Of a stretch of 64,000 nt of DNA, positions 25,140 through 33,531 are shown piece by piece. Every line of letters starts with the position of its first letter. The stretch's first letter is position 1. The DNA comes from Aldehydirespirator sp965220345 (GTDB taxonomy: Bacteria > Actinomycetota > Acidimicrobiia > Acidimicrobiales > Aldehydirespiratoraceae). The DNA is taken from the NCBI GenBank assembly GCA_965220345.1, contig OZ244822.1:2108001-2172000 (forward strand), written 5' to 3'. The notes beneath the pieces are model-generated. The model worked only from the letters and a program-made list of their open reading frames with translations. It was not told the DNA's origin and did not search any database. Both the position numbers and the translations under genes were made by a program.

Positions 25140-26234
25140 TCCCTGACCGGCAATGACACCCACCAAAGCTCCCCAGACACCCGTACTGCTAGTACAGAAC
25201 TGGCTATTTCGGCGCATGGGCTGGCGCGTGTCTTCGGTAGCAATCGGGCTGTTGACGGGGTTGATCTAGCAGTAAACGCAGGTGAGATTTACGGATTCTT
25301 AGGCCCTAACGGCGCTGGCAAAAGCACCACAGTACTGATGCTATGCACCCTGTTGAAGCCCAGCGAAGGCCAAGCCCAAGTCGCTGGCCATGACGTGGTG
25401 GAAAGCCCTGGTGAGGTGCGTGTCCGTATCGGGGTAGCTCTGCAGGACGCGGCACTTGATGAACGCCAGAGCGGGCGCGAGATCCTTGACCTTCAGGCTC
25501 GCCTCTACGGTTTGAGCGCTGCCGACCGAACGGCAGCGGTGAAGCGAGCCGTGGAACTAGCCAACATCGGCGAAGCTATCGACCATCGGGTCAAGACCTA
25601 CAGCGGAGGCATGAAACGCCGACTTGACTTGGCAGCCTCGCTGATACACGGCCCCAGAGTGCTGTTTCTGGATGAGCCCACCACCGGTCTAGATCCAGTG
25701 AGCCGTGCCCAGGTCTGGGAAGAGGTGAGACGTTTGAACCGTGACTTGGGGGTGACAGTATTTTTGACCACTCAATACCTCGAAGAAGCCGATGCCTTAG
25801 CAGACCGAGTGGGCATAATCGACTCGGGACGCATCGTTGAGCAAGGATCGCCTGCTGAACTGAAACGGGCCGTGGGTGCCGACGTGATTGTGGTGGACTT
25901 GCCAGCAGAAGAGATTGAGTTGGCTGCTGAAGCGACTGCTCGAATCGCGGAGGTTGATGCGGTCACCCGAGGACGACGCGGCATCACTATCGCTACCGCC
26001 GATGGGGCTTCCGTGGTCGGCAGCGTGGCAGTGTCTTTATCAGCAGCCGGATTGAATCCTCAGTCTCTCACTGTGCGAACACCGTCACTAGATGACGTGT
26101 TCTTGTTGGCGACCGGCTACCGCATGTCGACGGTGAACTCTGACACGCCAGAAGCCGCCGCGGAGATCGGATCAGACTCTCAGCAATCCAGTACCGAAAC
26201 ATCGTTGGCGACAGCCGGGCCTCAGCAGAAATGA
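25137..26234 (+). CDS. ABC transporter ATP-binding protein, DrrA-like
   Basis: 365 residues from GTG 25137 (a TTG 18 bp upstream lies before the -10 box). Nucleotide-binding subunit of an ABC-2 type exporter, of the daunorubicin-resistance DrrA subfamily: Walker A GPNGAGKST, signature YSGGMKRRLDLAASL, Walker B VLFLDEPTTGLDP, then the C-terminal DUF4162-like domain ending LDDVFLLATGY. The last 40 residues are Ser/Thr/Glu-rich. The partner permease begins 11 bp later. The substrate is unknown; drugs, lipids or polyketide-like molecules are typical. Confidence 0.93.
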   Translation: MSLTGNDTHQSSPDTRTASTELAISAHGLARVFGSNRAVDGVDLAVNAGEIYGFLGPNGAGKSTTVLMLCTLLKPSEGQAQVAGHDVVESPGEVRVRIGVALQDAALDERQSGREILDLQARLYGLSAADRTAAVKRAVELANIGEAIDHRVKTYSGGMKRRLDLAASLIHGPRVLFLDEPTTGLDPVSRAQVWEEVRRLNRDLGVTVFLTTQYLEEADALADRVGIIDSGRIVEQGSPAELKRAVGADVIVVDLPAEEIELAAEATARIAEVDAVTRGRRGITIATADGASVVGSVAVSLSAAGLNPQSLTVRTPSLDDVFLLATGYRMSTVNSDTPEAAAEIGSDSQQSSTETSLATAGPQQK

Positions 26235-26244
26235 GTGTGACAGA

Positions 26245-27063
26245 ATGAGTGTTCAAGAAAGATTGCACACGCATGCTGTCGCTGATGCACCCAAGGCGAG
26301 AAGCTTGGGGATCTTCGGTGATATTGCCACAGTAGCGCGCCGCTCAATTCGGAGCTTGCTGCGCGAGCCAGAGGCGTTAGCACCCGCGCTGATCATTCCG
26401 ACCTTCTTTTTTGTGGTCAACATTGGTGCTCTTGAGACCTTCGTGGAGCGGTCGCCTGACATTGACTACCGGGCCTTCCAACTGCCTGTGGCGATTATTT
26501 TTGCAGTAACTGGCATTTCGCGGGCATCGGTGCTGGTGATCGACATTCAGACCGGCTACCTCAACCGGATGCTGGTGACACCAGTGCGTCGCACCACATT
26601 GCTTTTGGGTTTGATGGTCGCCGATGTAGTGCTGGCGCTGGCCTTGTCGATAGTGGTGGTGCTTATGGGTTTCATCTTCGGGGTGGGTTTCGGCACGGGT
26701 CCTTTAGGGATCCTGGTGTTCTTGTGCTTGGCGGTCACATGGAGCCTGGCTTTCACGGGATTCCCGTACACCGTGGCTCTTCGCACCGGAAATCCGGCTG
26801 CGGTGAACTCCTCGTTTTTGATCTTTTTCCCCTTTGCCTTCCTTACGCCTACGTATCTGCCGCGTGAGTTGATGACCGACTGGATGCAGACGGTGGCTGC
26901 CTGGAATCCAGTGACTTATCTTCTTGAAGCAATGAGATCGCTACTGTCCGACGGCTGGGATTACGCGGCGCTGGGTGGAGGGTTAGCAGCTATCGGCGGG
27001 CTAGGGCTGGTCACGTTCATCATGGCTTTCCGGTCTTTGGCGCGCCGCGTGGCTACCGGCTAG
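26245..27063 (+). CDS. ABC-2 type transporter permease, DrrB-like
   Basis: 272 residues with about six transmembrane helices and the ABC-2 conserved region (GYLNRMLVTPVRRTTLLLGLMVADV; NPAAVNSSFLIFFPFAFLTPTYLPRE; WNPVTYLLEAMRSLL). It forms a heteromeric or homodimeric exporter with the ATPase just upstream. No clear Shine-Dalgarno site is present and translation may be coupled to the ATPase gene. Confidence 0.92.
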   Translation: MSVQERLHTHAVADAPKARSLGIFGDIATVARRSIRSLLREPEALAPALIIPTFFFVVNIGALETFVERSPDIDYRAFQLPVAIIFAVTGISRASVLVIDIQTGYLNRMLVTPVRRTTLLLGLMVADVVLALALSIVVVLMGFIFGVGFGTGPLGILVFLCLAVTWSLAFTGFPYTVALRTGNPAAVNSSFLIFFPFAFLTPTYLPRELMTDWMQTVAAWNPVTYLLEAMRSLLSDGWDYAALGGGLAAIGGLGLVTFIMAFRSLARRVATG

Positions 27064-27159
27064 CAGAACCAGCAAATCCCTACTCCTTGCTCCGCAAACG
27101 TTGACGTTAGGGCTGGGCGGGCGTAGTGGGCAGACAAATGCTTACTAGACTGCGAAAGT

Positions 27160-27233
27160 AGTTACTGGCTAATCAGATACTGAGTAATCAGTTACTGGCA
27201 TTCAGTTGCTGGCTAATCAGTCACTGGCTAGTC
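27160..27233 (+). repeat. Five tandem copies of a 15-bp repeat
   Basis: Units AGTTACTGGCTAATC, AGATACTGAGTAATC, AGTTACTGGCATTC, AGTTGCTGGCTAATC and AGTCACTGGCTAGTC follow one another directly. Noncoding; lies upstream of the SRPBCC gene. Confidence 0.85.
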
Positions 27234-27251
27234 AAACAACGGCAAATAAAG

Positions 27252-27288
27252 TGAATGGGCAAATAAGGTGGCATGAATGGGCAAGATC
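27252..27288 (+). repeat. Duplicated start region of the SRPBCC gene
   Basis: GAATGGGCAA occurs with a 23-bp shift; the first copy reads ATG GGC AAA TAA (a three-codon micro-ORF at 27254), the second is the true start ATG GGC AAG ATC. Confidence 0.7.
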
Positions 27289-27720
27289 CTGATATCGATT
27301 ACTGTGCCAGCTGCGCCTGCGGAGGTGTGGGAAGATTTGCGACACATTGAGAGTCATGCGGAATGGATGAGCGATGCCGAATCAATCAGCTTTTGCGGAG
27401 AGGCCACCGAAGGGGTCGGGGCACGCTTTGAGTGTGTAACACGGATGGGTCCGCTGCGTATGATTGACAAGATGGAGGTCACGCAATGGCAGGAGGCAGC
27501 AGAGCTGGCTATCCGCCATGAAGGACTGGTTACCGGCACCGGAGTTTTTCGGCTGACACCAGTAACAACAAATGCAGGCGAGCAGCACACCCTTTTTGAG
27601 TGGACGGAAATTCTTCGGTTTCCTTGGTGGATGGGCGCAGCAATCGGTGAGTTCGTAGCACGCCCGTTGTTGCGCGCCATGTGGAACCGCAATCTTGAAA
27701 GGTTCGCCGCACGCTTCTAA
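27277..27720 (+). CDS. SRPBCC (START/polyketide cyclase-like) family protein
   Basis: 147 residues. Helix-grip fold protein that binds a hydrophobic ligand in its central cavity. ITVPAAPAEVWEDLRHIESHAEWMSDAESI is the standard first strand and helix pair; later EWTEILRFPWWMGAAIG and the long C-terminal helix WNRNLERFAAR. Good ribosome-binding site AAGGTGG about 6 nt before the ATG. No enzymatic residues can be assigned. Lies between the exporter and the pdtaR-polA block. Confidence 0.88.
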   Translation: MGKILISITVPAAPAEVWEDLRHIESHAEWMSDAESISFCGEATEGVGARFECVTRMGPLRMIDKMEVTQWQEAAELAIRHEGLVTGTGVFRLTPVTTNAGEQHTLFEWTEILRFPWWMGAAIGEFVARPLLRAMWNRNLERFAARF

Positions 27721-27811
27721 ACGCGGCTGGCACTAGATCACATTTGCTCGCCCTCTTAGGGTTGTTGCTGGCATTGCGATGGGCTTTAGCTAGCAGATAC
27801 TGGAGCTAAGC

Positions 27812-27845
27812 GGCTCTAGGCTAGTAAAGGCTCTAGGCTAGTAAA
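27812..27845 (+). repeat. 17-bp perfect tandem duplication carrying a -10 box
   Basis: GGCTCTAGGCTAGTAAA at 27812-27828 and again at 27829-27845. The second copy supplies TAGGCT (27834-27839), 7 nt before the ATG at 27847, so the duplication has copied a putative promoter element. Confidence 0.85.
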
Positions 27846-27846
27846 T

Positions 27847-28137
27847 ATGTCTCGTGACCGGATAGAGCGCCGTTTGCAGAGTCTTGGACGGCAGTTGAGC
27901 GCCCTGAGAGGCGATCTGCGTGTCTGTGATGAGCAGCTGATCCAGTTCAGTGAAGAAGCTGACGAGTGTCGTTTGCGGGCGCTGGTATCGGAGACTCCCA
28001 TAGCTGAGCGCGACTATCGGGAAGCGCAACGCCATGCTGATCGCTTGCAGCAGCACCGAGATGAACTAGCGGCTCGGATCGCCCGTCTCGAAGCCGACCA
28101 AGATGCCCTGCTTGACTCTTTCAGTGCTTTGCGATAG
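27847..28137 (+). CDS. Small coiled-coil protein, 96 aa
   Basis: Nearly the whole protein is predicted coiled coil: RRLQSLGRQLSALRGDLRVCDEQLIQF, a short break with a hydrophobic LRALVSETP, and EAQRHADRLQQHRDELAARIARLEADQDALLD. No membrane segment or signal peptide. I do not know a named family; small coiled-coil genes occur near pdtaR/polA in related genomes as far as I recall. Probable leaderless start. pdtaR starts 46 bp after its stop, so the two may be cotranscribed. Confidence 0.75.
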   Translation: MSRDRIERRLQSLGRQLSALRGDLRVCDEQLIQFSEEADECRLRALVSETPIAERDYREAQRHADRLQQHRDELAARIARLEADQDALLDSFSALR

Positions 28138-28169
28138 CCAAAGCAATAAGAAAGCCGAAGCAATAAAGA
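28136..28169 (+). repeat. 17-bp imperfect tandem duplication at gene end
   Basis: AGCCAAAGCAATAAGAA then AGCCGAAGCAATAAAGA, beginning inside the stop codon of the coiled-coil gene; a third degenerate copy runs into the pdtaR start. Confidence 0.7.
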
Positions 28170-28183
28170 TAACTAAAGCAAAA

Positions 28184-28810
28184 ATGAGTAACGCAGCCAC
28201 CACTGAGGAGACCTCGCCAGACACGCACGAACCTGGCGCAGTGCGGGTGGTGGTGGCTGAAGATGAGGCCATCATTCGGCTAGATCTTGTGGAGACGCTG
28301 CGTGAGGAAGGTTTCCATGTGGTGGCTGACACTGGTCGAGGTGATGAGGCGGTCAAGCTCGTAGATGAGCACCGCCCTGATGTGGTCATCCTCGACATCA
28401 AAATGCCCGGCCTTGATGGGATCGAAGCCACTCAAAGAATATCTATGCAGCGAGGCACAGCTGTAGTGATCCTCACGGCCTTCAGTCAGCGTGACCTGAT
28501 CGACCAAGCCAGCGAAGCCGGTGCCATGACATATTTGATCAAGCCCTACCGGCGCGACGCTTTGGTACCAGCAGTGGAGTTGGCGTTAGCCCGCTACCGC
28601 GAAACGGAAGCACTTGAAGGGCAGATTGGCGATCTCCAAGAGCGCCTTGAGGTGCGCAAGATCATTGACCGCGCCAAAGGCCGTTTGATTGATGAGCACG
28701 CACTTAGCGAAAAGGACGCATATTCGTTCATCCAGCGCACGGCGATGTCTCACCGCAAGACCATGCGTGCGGTTGCTGACGACGTTCTGGCGGGACGCGA
28801 AACCCCTTAG
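28184..28810 (+). CDS. pdtaR: ANTAR response regulator (PdtaR-like)
   Basis: 208 residues from the ATG at 28184. Receiver domain (about 22-138): VVAEDEAIIRLDL with the acidic pocket, phospho-acceptor Asp in VVILDIKMPGLDG, Thr in VILTAF, Lys in YLIKPYRRD. A short coiled linker leads to a C-terminal ANTAR RNA-binding domain (LEVRKIIDRAKGRLIDEHALSEKDAYSFIQRTAMSHRKTM). ANTAR regulators bind dual-hexaloop RNA and cause transcription antitermination; PdtaR is normally activated by the sensor kinase PdtaS, which is not in the window. Position just before polA matches Rv1626 in M. tuberculosis. Confidence 0.93.
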   Translation: MSNAATTEETSPDTHEPGAVRVVVAEDEAIIRLDLVETLREEGFHVVADTGRGDEAVKLVDEHRPDVVILDIKMPGLDGIEATQRISMQRGTAVVILTAFSQRDLIDQASEAGAMTYLIKPYRRDALVPAVELALARYRETEALEGQIGDLQERLEVRKIIDRAKGRLIDEHALSEKDAYSFIQRTAMSHRKTMRAVADDVLAGRETP

Positions 28811-28838
28811 CAAGGGTCGCTCAGCCACGGCGATGCCG

Positions 28839-28853
28839 TAGATTTCTGGTGTG
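28839..28853 (+). promoter_or_regulatory. Probable leaderless promoter of polA
   Basis: TAGATT at 28839-28844, 6 nt, then GTG at 28851, with no Shine-Dalgarno site. Confidence 0.5.
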
Positions 28854-31553
28854 GCCCGCGTAATGCTGATCGACGGCAACTCGCTGGCTTATCGCGCTTT
28901 TTTTGCGCTGCCCACAGACATGTCCACCGCTTCGGGGCAGATCACCAACGCAGTTTTTGGTTTCACGTCAATGCTCATCAACTTGTGGCGCGATCACGAC
29001 CCTCAGCAGATCATCGTCGCTTTCGATCGTGCAGAGCCAACCTTTCGGCACGCCAAAATCCCTACCTATAAAGCCACACGCGAATCAGCACCCGACATTC
29101 TGCGACAGCAGATGGGCCTGGTGCGAGAAGTGCTTGACGCTGTTGCTGTGCCGACAATAGATGCCGCCGGATACGAAGCCGACGATGTCATCGCCACGCT
29201 GGCCACTGCTGGGCGAGACCGCGGCGATGACGTGATCATTGTTACCGGCGACCGCGATGTCTACCAGCTGGTGGAGGATCCGCATCTCAAAGTTCTTTAC
29301 AACATGCGTGGAGTGTCCAACTACAAGCTTTACGACGAGGCAGGAATCCGCGAGCGCACCGGCGTGCATCCAGAGGACTATGTGCAGTATGCGGCCCTGC
29401 GCGGCGACACCAGCGACAATCTGCCTGGTGTGGCCGGGATCGGTGAAAAGACTGCTGCGAAGCTCATCAACGAAAAAGGTGGGATCGACCAGATATTCGC
29501 GTCGCTTGATGATCTCACACCCAAACTGCGCGAGAATCTTGCCGCTGCCGAAGAACAGGTGCGCAGCAACACAGAGGTAATGACTCTGGTACGCGACGTG
29601 CCCCTCGAAGCTGGACTTGATGATTTGACTTTCGGCGATGTTGATGCCGCTGCGGTGCGCAAACTTTTCGACTTTCTGGAGTTCCGGACGCTGTATCAAC
29701 GCTTAGCGGATCTGTTGGGTGACACGCTCAAAGACGGTGCGTTAGATGATCCGCAGCACTCGGATCGGATCTTGATGCCTGAAGTGCTGCGGCTGAACAA
29801 CACCGAGCAGGCTGCACAAGCACTACATGCAGCAGCTGCGAGCGCGGCCGAAGCAACGCTGGCTATGGCGACTCCTTCGGGGGGGCTCAAATCAGGGCTT
29901 GCCTGGATAATTGACATTGACACCAGCCAGGTTGCCTTCATGCCAGCTGAACTGTTGAGCGCTCCTCAGGTGAGTGTCGCGCTAACAGCTCTCGTAGGCC
30001 CCGACAACTCCACCAGCCAGAGCGCTCGACCGGTTGCCTTACATGACGGCAAAGCCCTGATGCGGCCACTGCTAGATCATGGCGTGGAAATGCGTGACCC
30101 GCTGATCGATACGATGCTTGCCGCTTATCTGCTTGACCCGGCCGATACCCGCTACGAGCTGATTGATGTAGCCGCCCGCTACGCCAACATTGACCCTCCG
30201 TTTCATGCGCCTCCCGAAGGCCGGCTGAACTTTGATGATGCCATCGTCGAACCCGCGCAAGAAGCCGCATGGGCGGTGCTGGCTATTGCTCATCTTGTTA
30301 CACCCTTGCGAGAAGCGTTATCGGCGCAGGGTCTTGATCATCTCAACGACGAAGTGGAAGTGCCTCTGGTGAGAGTGCTCGCTCGAATGGAGCACACCGG
30401 AATCGCGGTGAACCGTGCCGTGTTAGAACAGATAGGCAACGAACTCACCAAAGAAGCCGATTCACTCAAACAGCAGGTGCTTGACGATGCTGGGCGCAAC
30501 ATCAACGTCAACTCACCCAAGCAGCTAGCAGAAGTGCTGTTCAACGACCTGAAGCTCACCCCCACCAAGCGCACCAAGACTGGATTCTCAACAGACGCGC
30601 AGTCTTTGGAGAAACTGCGAGGCGAGCATCCCATAGTTGATCATCTGCTGAACTACCGCGAAGTCGAGAAGTTGCGCTCCACTTATGGGGTGGGTCTGCT
30701 TGCTGAAGTGGATGCCGACGACCGCATCCGCGCAACCTTCAATCAGACTGTGGCACGAACCGGGAGGCTCAGCTCTGACGCTCCCAATCTGCACAACATT
30801 CCGGTGCGCTCTGAGCGGGGTCGGGTCTTCCGCACGGCTTTTGTGGCACCTGCTGGTCACAAGCTGCTGGTGGCCGACTACGACCAGATTGAGCTGCGCT
30901 GCATTGCTCATCTAGCCGAAGATCCAGGTCTGATCGACGCTTTCGAAGCAGGCGAAGATATCCACACCGCTACCGCAGCCCGTGTGTTTGGCATTGATGC
31001 TTCACAAGTGCGCTTAGAGGAGCGCTCAACCGCCAAGATGGTCTCCTACGGATTGGCTTACGGGATGGAGGCATATGGTCTGGCGCAAAGGTTGAACATC
31101 GCAACTGGTGAGGCCACCAAAATACTTGATGCCTACTTTGAAGCTTTCCCTGCGGTTCGTCGTTACATGGATGAAACCGTCACCGAAGCGCGCCAGCGGG
31201 GCTACACCGAAACCCTTTTCGGCAGGCGCAGACAGATACCTGAACTGGCGAGCAATAATCAGCGGTTGCGTCAGGCGGGTGAGCGTCAAGCCATGAACGC
31301 CGGAATTCAGGGATTGGCTGCAGATATTTTTAAGGTTGCTTTGGTGCGTTTAGACCATGCGTTGCAGACTCGGGGGCTGACATCGCGCATTGTGCTTCAG
31401 GTGCATGACGAGATCATTCTGGAAGCACCCGAAGCAGAAATTGAGCCTGCCACACAACTGGCTCATGAAGTGATGCGAAATGCGTTTGAGTTGCGGGTCC
31501 CCCTTGAAGTGGCACTCCACGCGGCTGACACTTGGGCTGGTGCCAAAGGCTGA
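28851..31553 (+). CDS. polA: DNA polymerase I
   Basis: 900 residues, typical of actinobacteria. N-terminal 5'-3' exonuclease (1-300: LIDGNSLAYRAFFALP, KATRESAPDILRQQM, GYEADDVIATLA, GDRDVYQLV, GDTSDNLPGVAGIGEKTAAKL). The central 3'-5' exonuclease-like domain lacks the DxE motif and should be inactive, as in mycobacterial PolA. Polymerase domain: motif A VADYDQIELRCIAH, motif B RSTAKMVSYGLAYGM, motif C LQVHDEIILE. Acts in Okazaki fragment maturation and repair. Followed by rpsA and coaE as in M. tuberculosis. Confidence 0.97.
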   Translation: MARVMLIDGNSLAYRAFFALPTDMSTASGQITNAVFGFTSMLINLWRDHDPQQIIVAFDRAEPTFRHAKIPTYKATRESAPDILRQQMGLVREVLDAVAVPTIDAAGYEADDVIATLATAGRDRGDDVIIVTGDRDVYQLVEDPHLKVLYNMRGVSNYKLYDEAGIRERTGVHPEDYVQYAALRGDTSDNLPGVAGIGEKTAAKLINEKGGIDQIFASLDDLTPKLRENLAAAEEQVRSNTEVMTLVRDVPLEAGLDDLTFGDVDAAAVRKLFDFLEFRTLYQRLADLLGDTLKDGALDDPQHSDRILMPEVLRLNNTEQAAQALHAAAASAAEATLAMATPSGGLKSGLAWIIDIDTSQVAFMPAELLSAPQVSVALTALVGPDNSTSQSARPVALHDGKALMRPLLDHGVEMRDPLIDTMLAAYLLDPADTRYELIDVAARYANIDPPFHAPPEGRLNFDDAIVEPAQEAAWAVLAIAHLVTPLREALSAQGLDHLNDEVEVPLVRVLARMEHTGIAVNRAVLEQIGNELTKEADSLKQQVLDDAGRNINVNSPKQLAEVLFNDLKLTPTKRTKTGFSTDAQSLEKLRGEHPIVDHLLNYREVEKLRSTYGVGLLAEVDADDRIRATFNQTVARTGRLSSDAPNLHNIPVRSERGRVFRTAFVAPAGHKLLVADYDQIELRCIAHLAEDPGLIDAFEAGEDIHTATAARVFGIDASQVRLEERSTAKMVSYGLAYGMEAYGLAQRLNIATGEATKILDAYFEAFPAVRRYMDETVTEARQRGYTETLFGRRRQIPELASNNQRLRQAGERQAMNAGIQGLAADIFKVALVRLDHALQTRGLTSRIVLQVHDEIILEAPEAEIEPATQLAHEVMRNAFELRVPLEVALHAADTWAGAKG

Positions 31554-31716
31554 ACCACGAAGCCCTAAGCACTCTGATCCACGGCACGCCTTGATCGGGT
31601 AGTTGTCATAGCGCATCTGAAGCTTCATGGTGCTTCATTGATGCTTCATTGGCTGTGCCCACTGCCGAAGAGCGGTGCAATGCCGATAACCTCTCAAGGC
31701 TAAATCCGAAGCTGGA

Positions 31717-31743
31717 TCCGAAGGTCCTGTCAGAATCTTCGGA
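31717..31743 (+). other. Stem-loop in polA-rpsA spacer
   Basis: TCCGAAG (31717-31723) pairs with CTTCGGA (31737-31743) around a 13-nt loop. It lies 9 bp before the larger hairpin; both may be part of the rpsA leader. Confidence 0.5.
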
Positions 31744-31752
31744 CTTCCTGCC

Positions 31753-31782
31753 CAGCTAACTAGATCCGTATCTAGTTAGCTG
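31753..31782 (+). other. Perfect 13-bp inverted repeat upstream of rpsA
   Basis: CAGCTAACTAGAT - CCGT - ATCTAGTTAGCTG. Thirteen perfect pairs, unusually AT-rich for this genome, ending 32 nt before the rpsA GTG. No U-run follows, so terminator function is unlikely; an rpsA leader structure or an operator is more plausible. Confidence 0.8.
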
Positions 31783-31814
31783 TCCGATAAACCAGAAAGA
31801 CCCGGAAAACCACC

Positions 31815-33515
31815 GTGACCAACCCAGCTAGCGCCGTCCTTGATCCGCCTGCATCCCTAGAGATGGGCAAGTTCGCATCCGACGGCACCTATATCCCTCG
31901 ACAGATCACCGAAGACGATCTCGGTGACATTGACCTTGACGAAGCTTATGCCTCAACCATGGTGGTGGTCGAAGACGGCCAGATCGTGGACGGCACGGTT
32001 GTTCGGATCGACAAAGAAGAGGTGCTGCTTGATATTGGCTACAAGTCCGAGGGTGTCATCCCGGCTCGTGAGCTGAGCATTCGTCACGACATAGACCCGG
32101 GCGAAGTAGTAACTATGGGCGAGCGGATTGAGGCGCAGGTCATTATTCGCGAAGATAAGGAGGGCCGCCTGATCCTGTCTAAAAAGCGCGCCCAATACGA
32201 GCGGGCTTGGGGACGGATCGAAGAGCAGCGAGACACCAACAGTGCGGTTCGTGGCCTAGTTATCGAGGTTGTCAAAGGCGGTCTGATAGTTGATATCGGC
32301 CTGCGAGGATTCTTGCCTGCGTCTCTGGTGGAGTTGCGTCGGGTTCGTGACCTGCAGCCGTATGTGGGTCGTGAACTTGATGCCAAGATCATCGAACTCG
32401 ACAAGAATCGCAACAATGTAGTGCTGAGCCGGCGTGCCTGGCTGGAAGAAACCCAGCGCGAGCAACGCGAGGAGTTCCTCGACAATCTGCGTCCGGGTGA
32501 GGTGCGCAGCGGCGTGGTGTCTTCGGTGGTGAACTTCGGCGCGTTCGTGGATCTGGGCGGCATGGACGGCTTAGTGCATGTTTCGGAGCTTTCATGGAAA
32601 CATGTTGATCATCCCAGCGTGGTGGTGTCAGCGGGCGACGAAATTGATGTGCAGGTGCTGGAAGTGGATCTGGAGCGTGAGCGCATCAGCCTGTCACTCA
32701 AAGCCACTCAGCAGGACCCCTGGCAGGAGTTCGCAGCTAGTCACAGGGTGGGCGAACTTGTCTACGGTCGTATCACCAAGCTGGTGCCGTTTGGTTCGTT
32801 TGTGCAGGTAGGCGACGGCATCGAAGGCCTCGTGCATATTTCGGAGATGTCGGCGCATCATGTGGACCTGCCCGAGCAGGTAGTCACCCCCGGCGAAGAA
32901 CTGTGGGTGAAGATCATTGACCTTGACCTGCAGCGACGGCGCATCAGCTTGTCGATCAAGCAGGCCGCCGAGGGCGGCGTGGTCGCGGCGGAGTATCAAG
33001 AGCACTTCGGTGACCACGCCTACGACGAGGAAGGCAACTACATCGGCACCGGTGACTCCGAAGGCCAGCAAGCCTGGGAGGATTACTACTCTGGCGACGC
33101 TGATAATGCCGGAGACTCTGGCTCTGGCGATGTTGACACTGCGGCTGCTGATACTGCTGATACTGATGCTGCTGATACCGATGCTGGCGACGAGGCTGGC
33201 TCTGGCGAAGTTGACGCTGCCGCTGCTGATGCTGCTGAAGATACCGATGCTGCCGCTGCCGAAGATGCTGCGGTAGCCGATGAGTCAATGGCTGATGAGA
33301 TGAGTGACGCAGCTGAAGTCAGTGACTCTGCTGAGGTTGATTCTGTGCATTCGGAACAGGCTGCTGAGCTCGATGAAGCCCCAGATGCTGCCTCAGAAAA
33401 AGATGTGGCAGTAAAAGATGAGGCAGTAAAAGATGCCGCAGTATCTGCTGATGACGAGTCTGCTATCACCGAAACTGAAGGCACCGAATCTGCTGATGAT
33501 GGCAAAGAGGTTTGA
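31815..33515 (+). CDS. rpsA: 30S ribosomal protein S1 with long acidic tail
   Basis: 566 residues. Four S1 (OB-fold) domains at about 50-120, 137-205, 220-290 and 305-375 (for example GTVVRIDKEEVLLDIGYKSEG; VSSVVNFGAFVDLGGMDGLVHVSELS), which is the actinobacterial number. It unfolds and places mRNA on the 30S subunit. Residues from about 420 are an Ala/Asp/Glu-rich low-complexity tail of roughly 150 residues with AADTADTDAADTDA and KDEAVKDAAV repeats, longer than the 80-100-residue tails usual in the phylum. GTG start; the 260-bp leader contains two stem-loops. Confidence 0.96.
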   Translation: MTNPASAVLDPPASLEMGKFASDGTYIPRQITEDDLGDIDLDEAYASTMVVVEDGQIVDGTVVRIDKEEVLLDIGYKSEGVIPARELSIRHDIDPGEVVTMGERIEAQVIIREDKEGRLILSKKRAQYERAWGRIEEQRDTNSAVRGLVIEVVKGGLIVDIGLRGFLPASLVELRRVRDLQPYVGRELDAKIIELDKNRNNVVLSRRAWLEETQREQREEFLDNLRPGEVRSGVVSSVVNFGAFVDLGGMDGLVHVSELSWKHVDHPSVVVSAGDEIDVQVLEVDLERERISLSLKATQQDPWQEFAASHRVGELVYGRITKLVPFGSFVQVGDGIEGLVHISEMSAHHVDLPEQVVTPGEELWVKIIDLDLQRRRISLSIKQAAEGGVVAAEYQEHFGDHAYDEEGNYIGTGDSEGQQAWEDYYSGDADNAGDSGSGDVDTAAADTADTDAADTDAGDEAGSGEVDAAAADAAEDTDAAAAEDAAVADESMADEMSDAAEVSDSAEVDSVHSEQAAELDEAPDAASEKDVAVKDEAVKDAAVSADDESAITETEGTESADDGKEV

Positions 33516-33531
33516 GCAAGAGTTCTGAGTC

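Noticed and set aside
31753..31782. Rho-independent terminator of polA
   Set aside because: AT-rich stem without T-run, located 200 bp after polA and close to the rpsA start.
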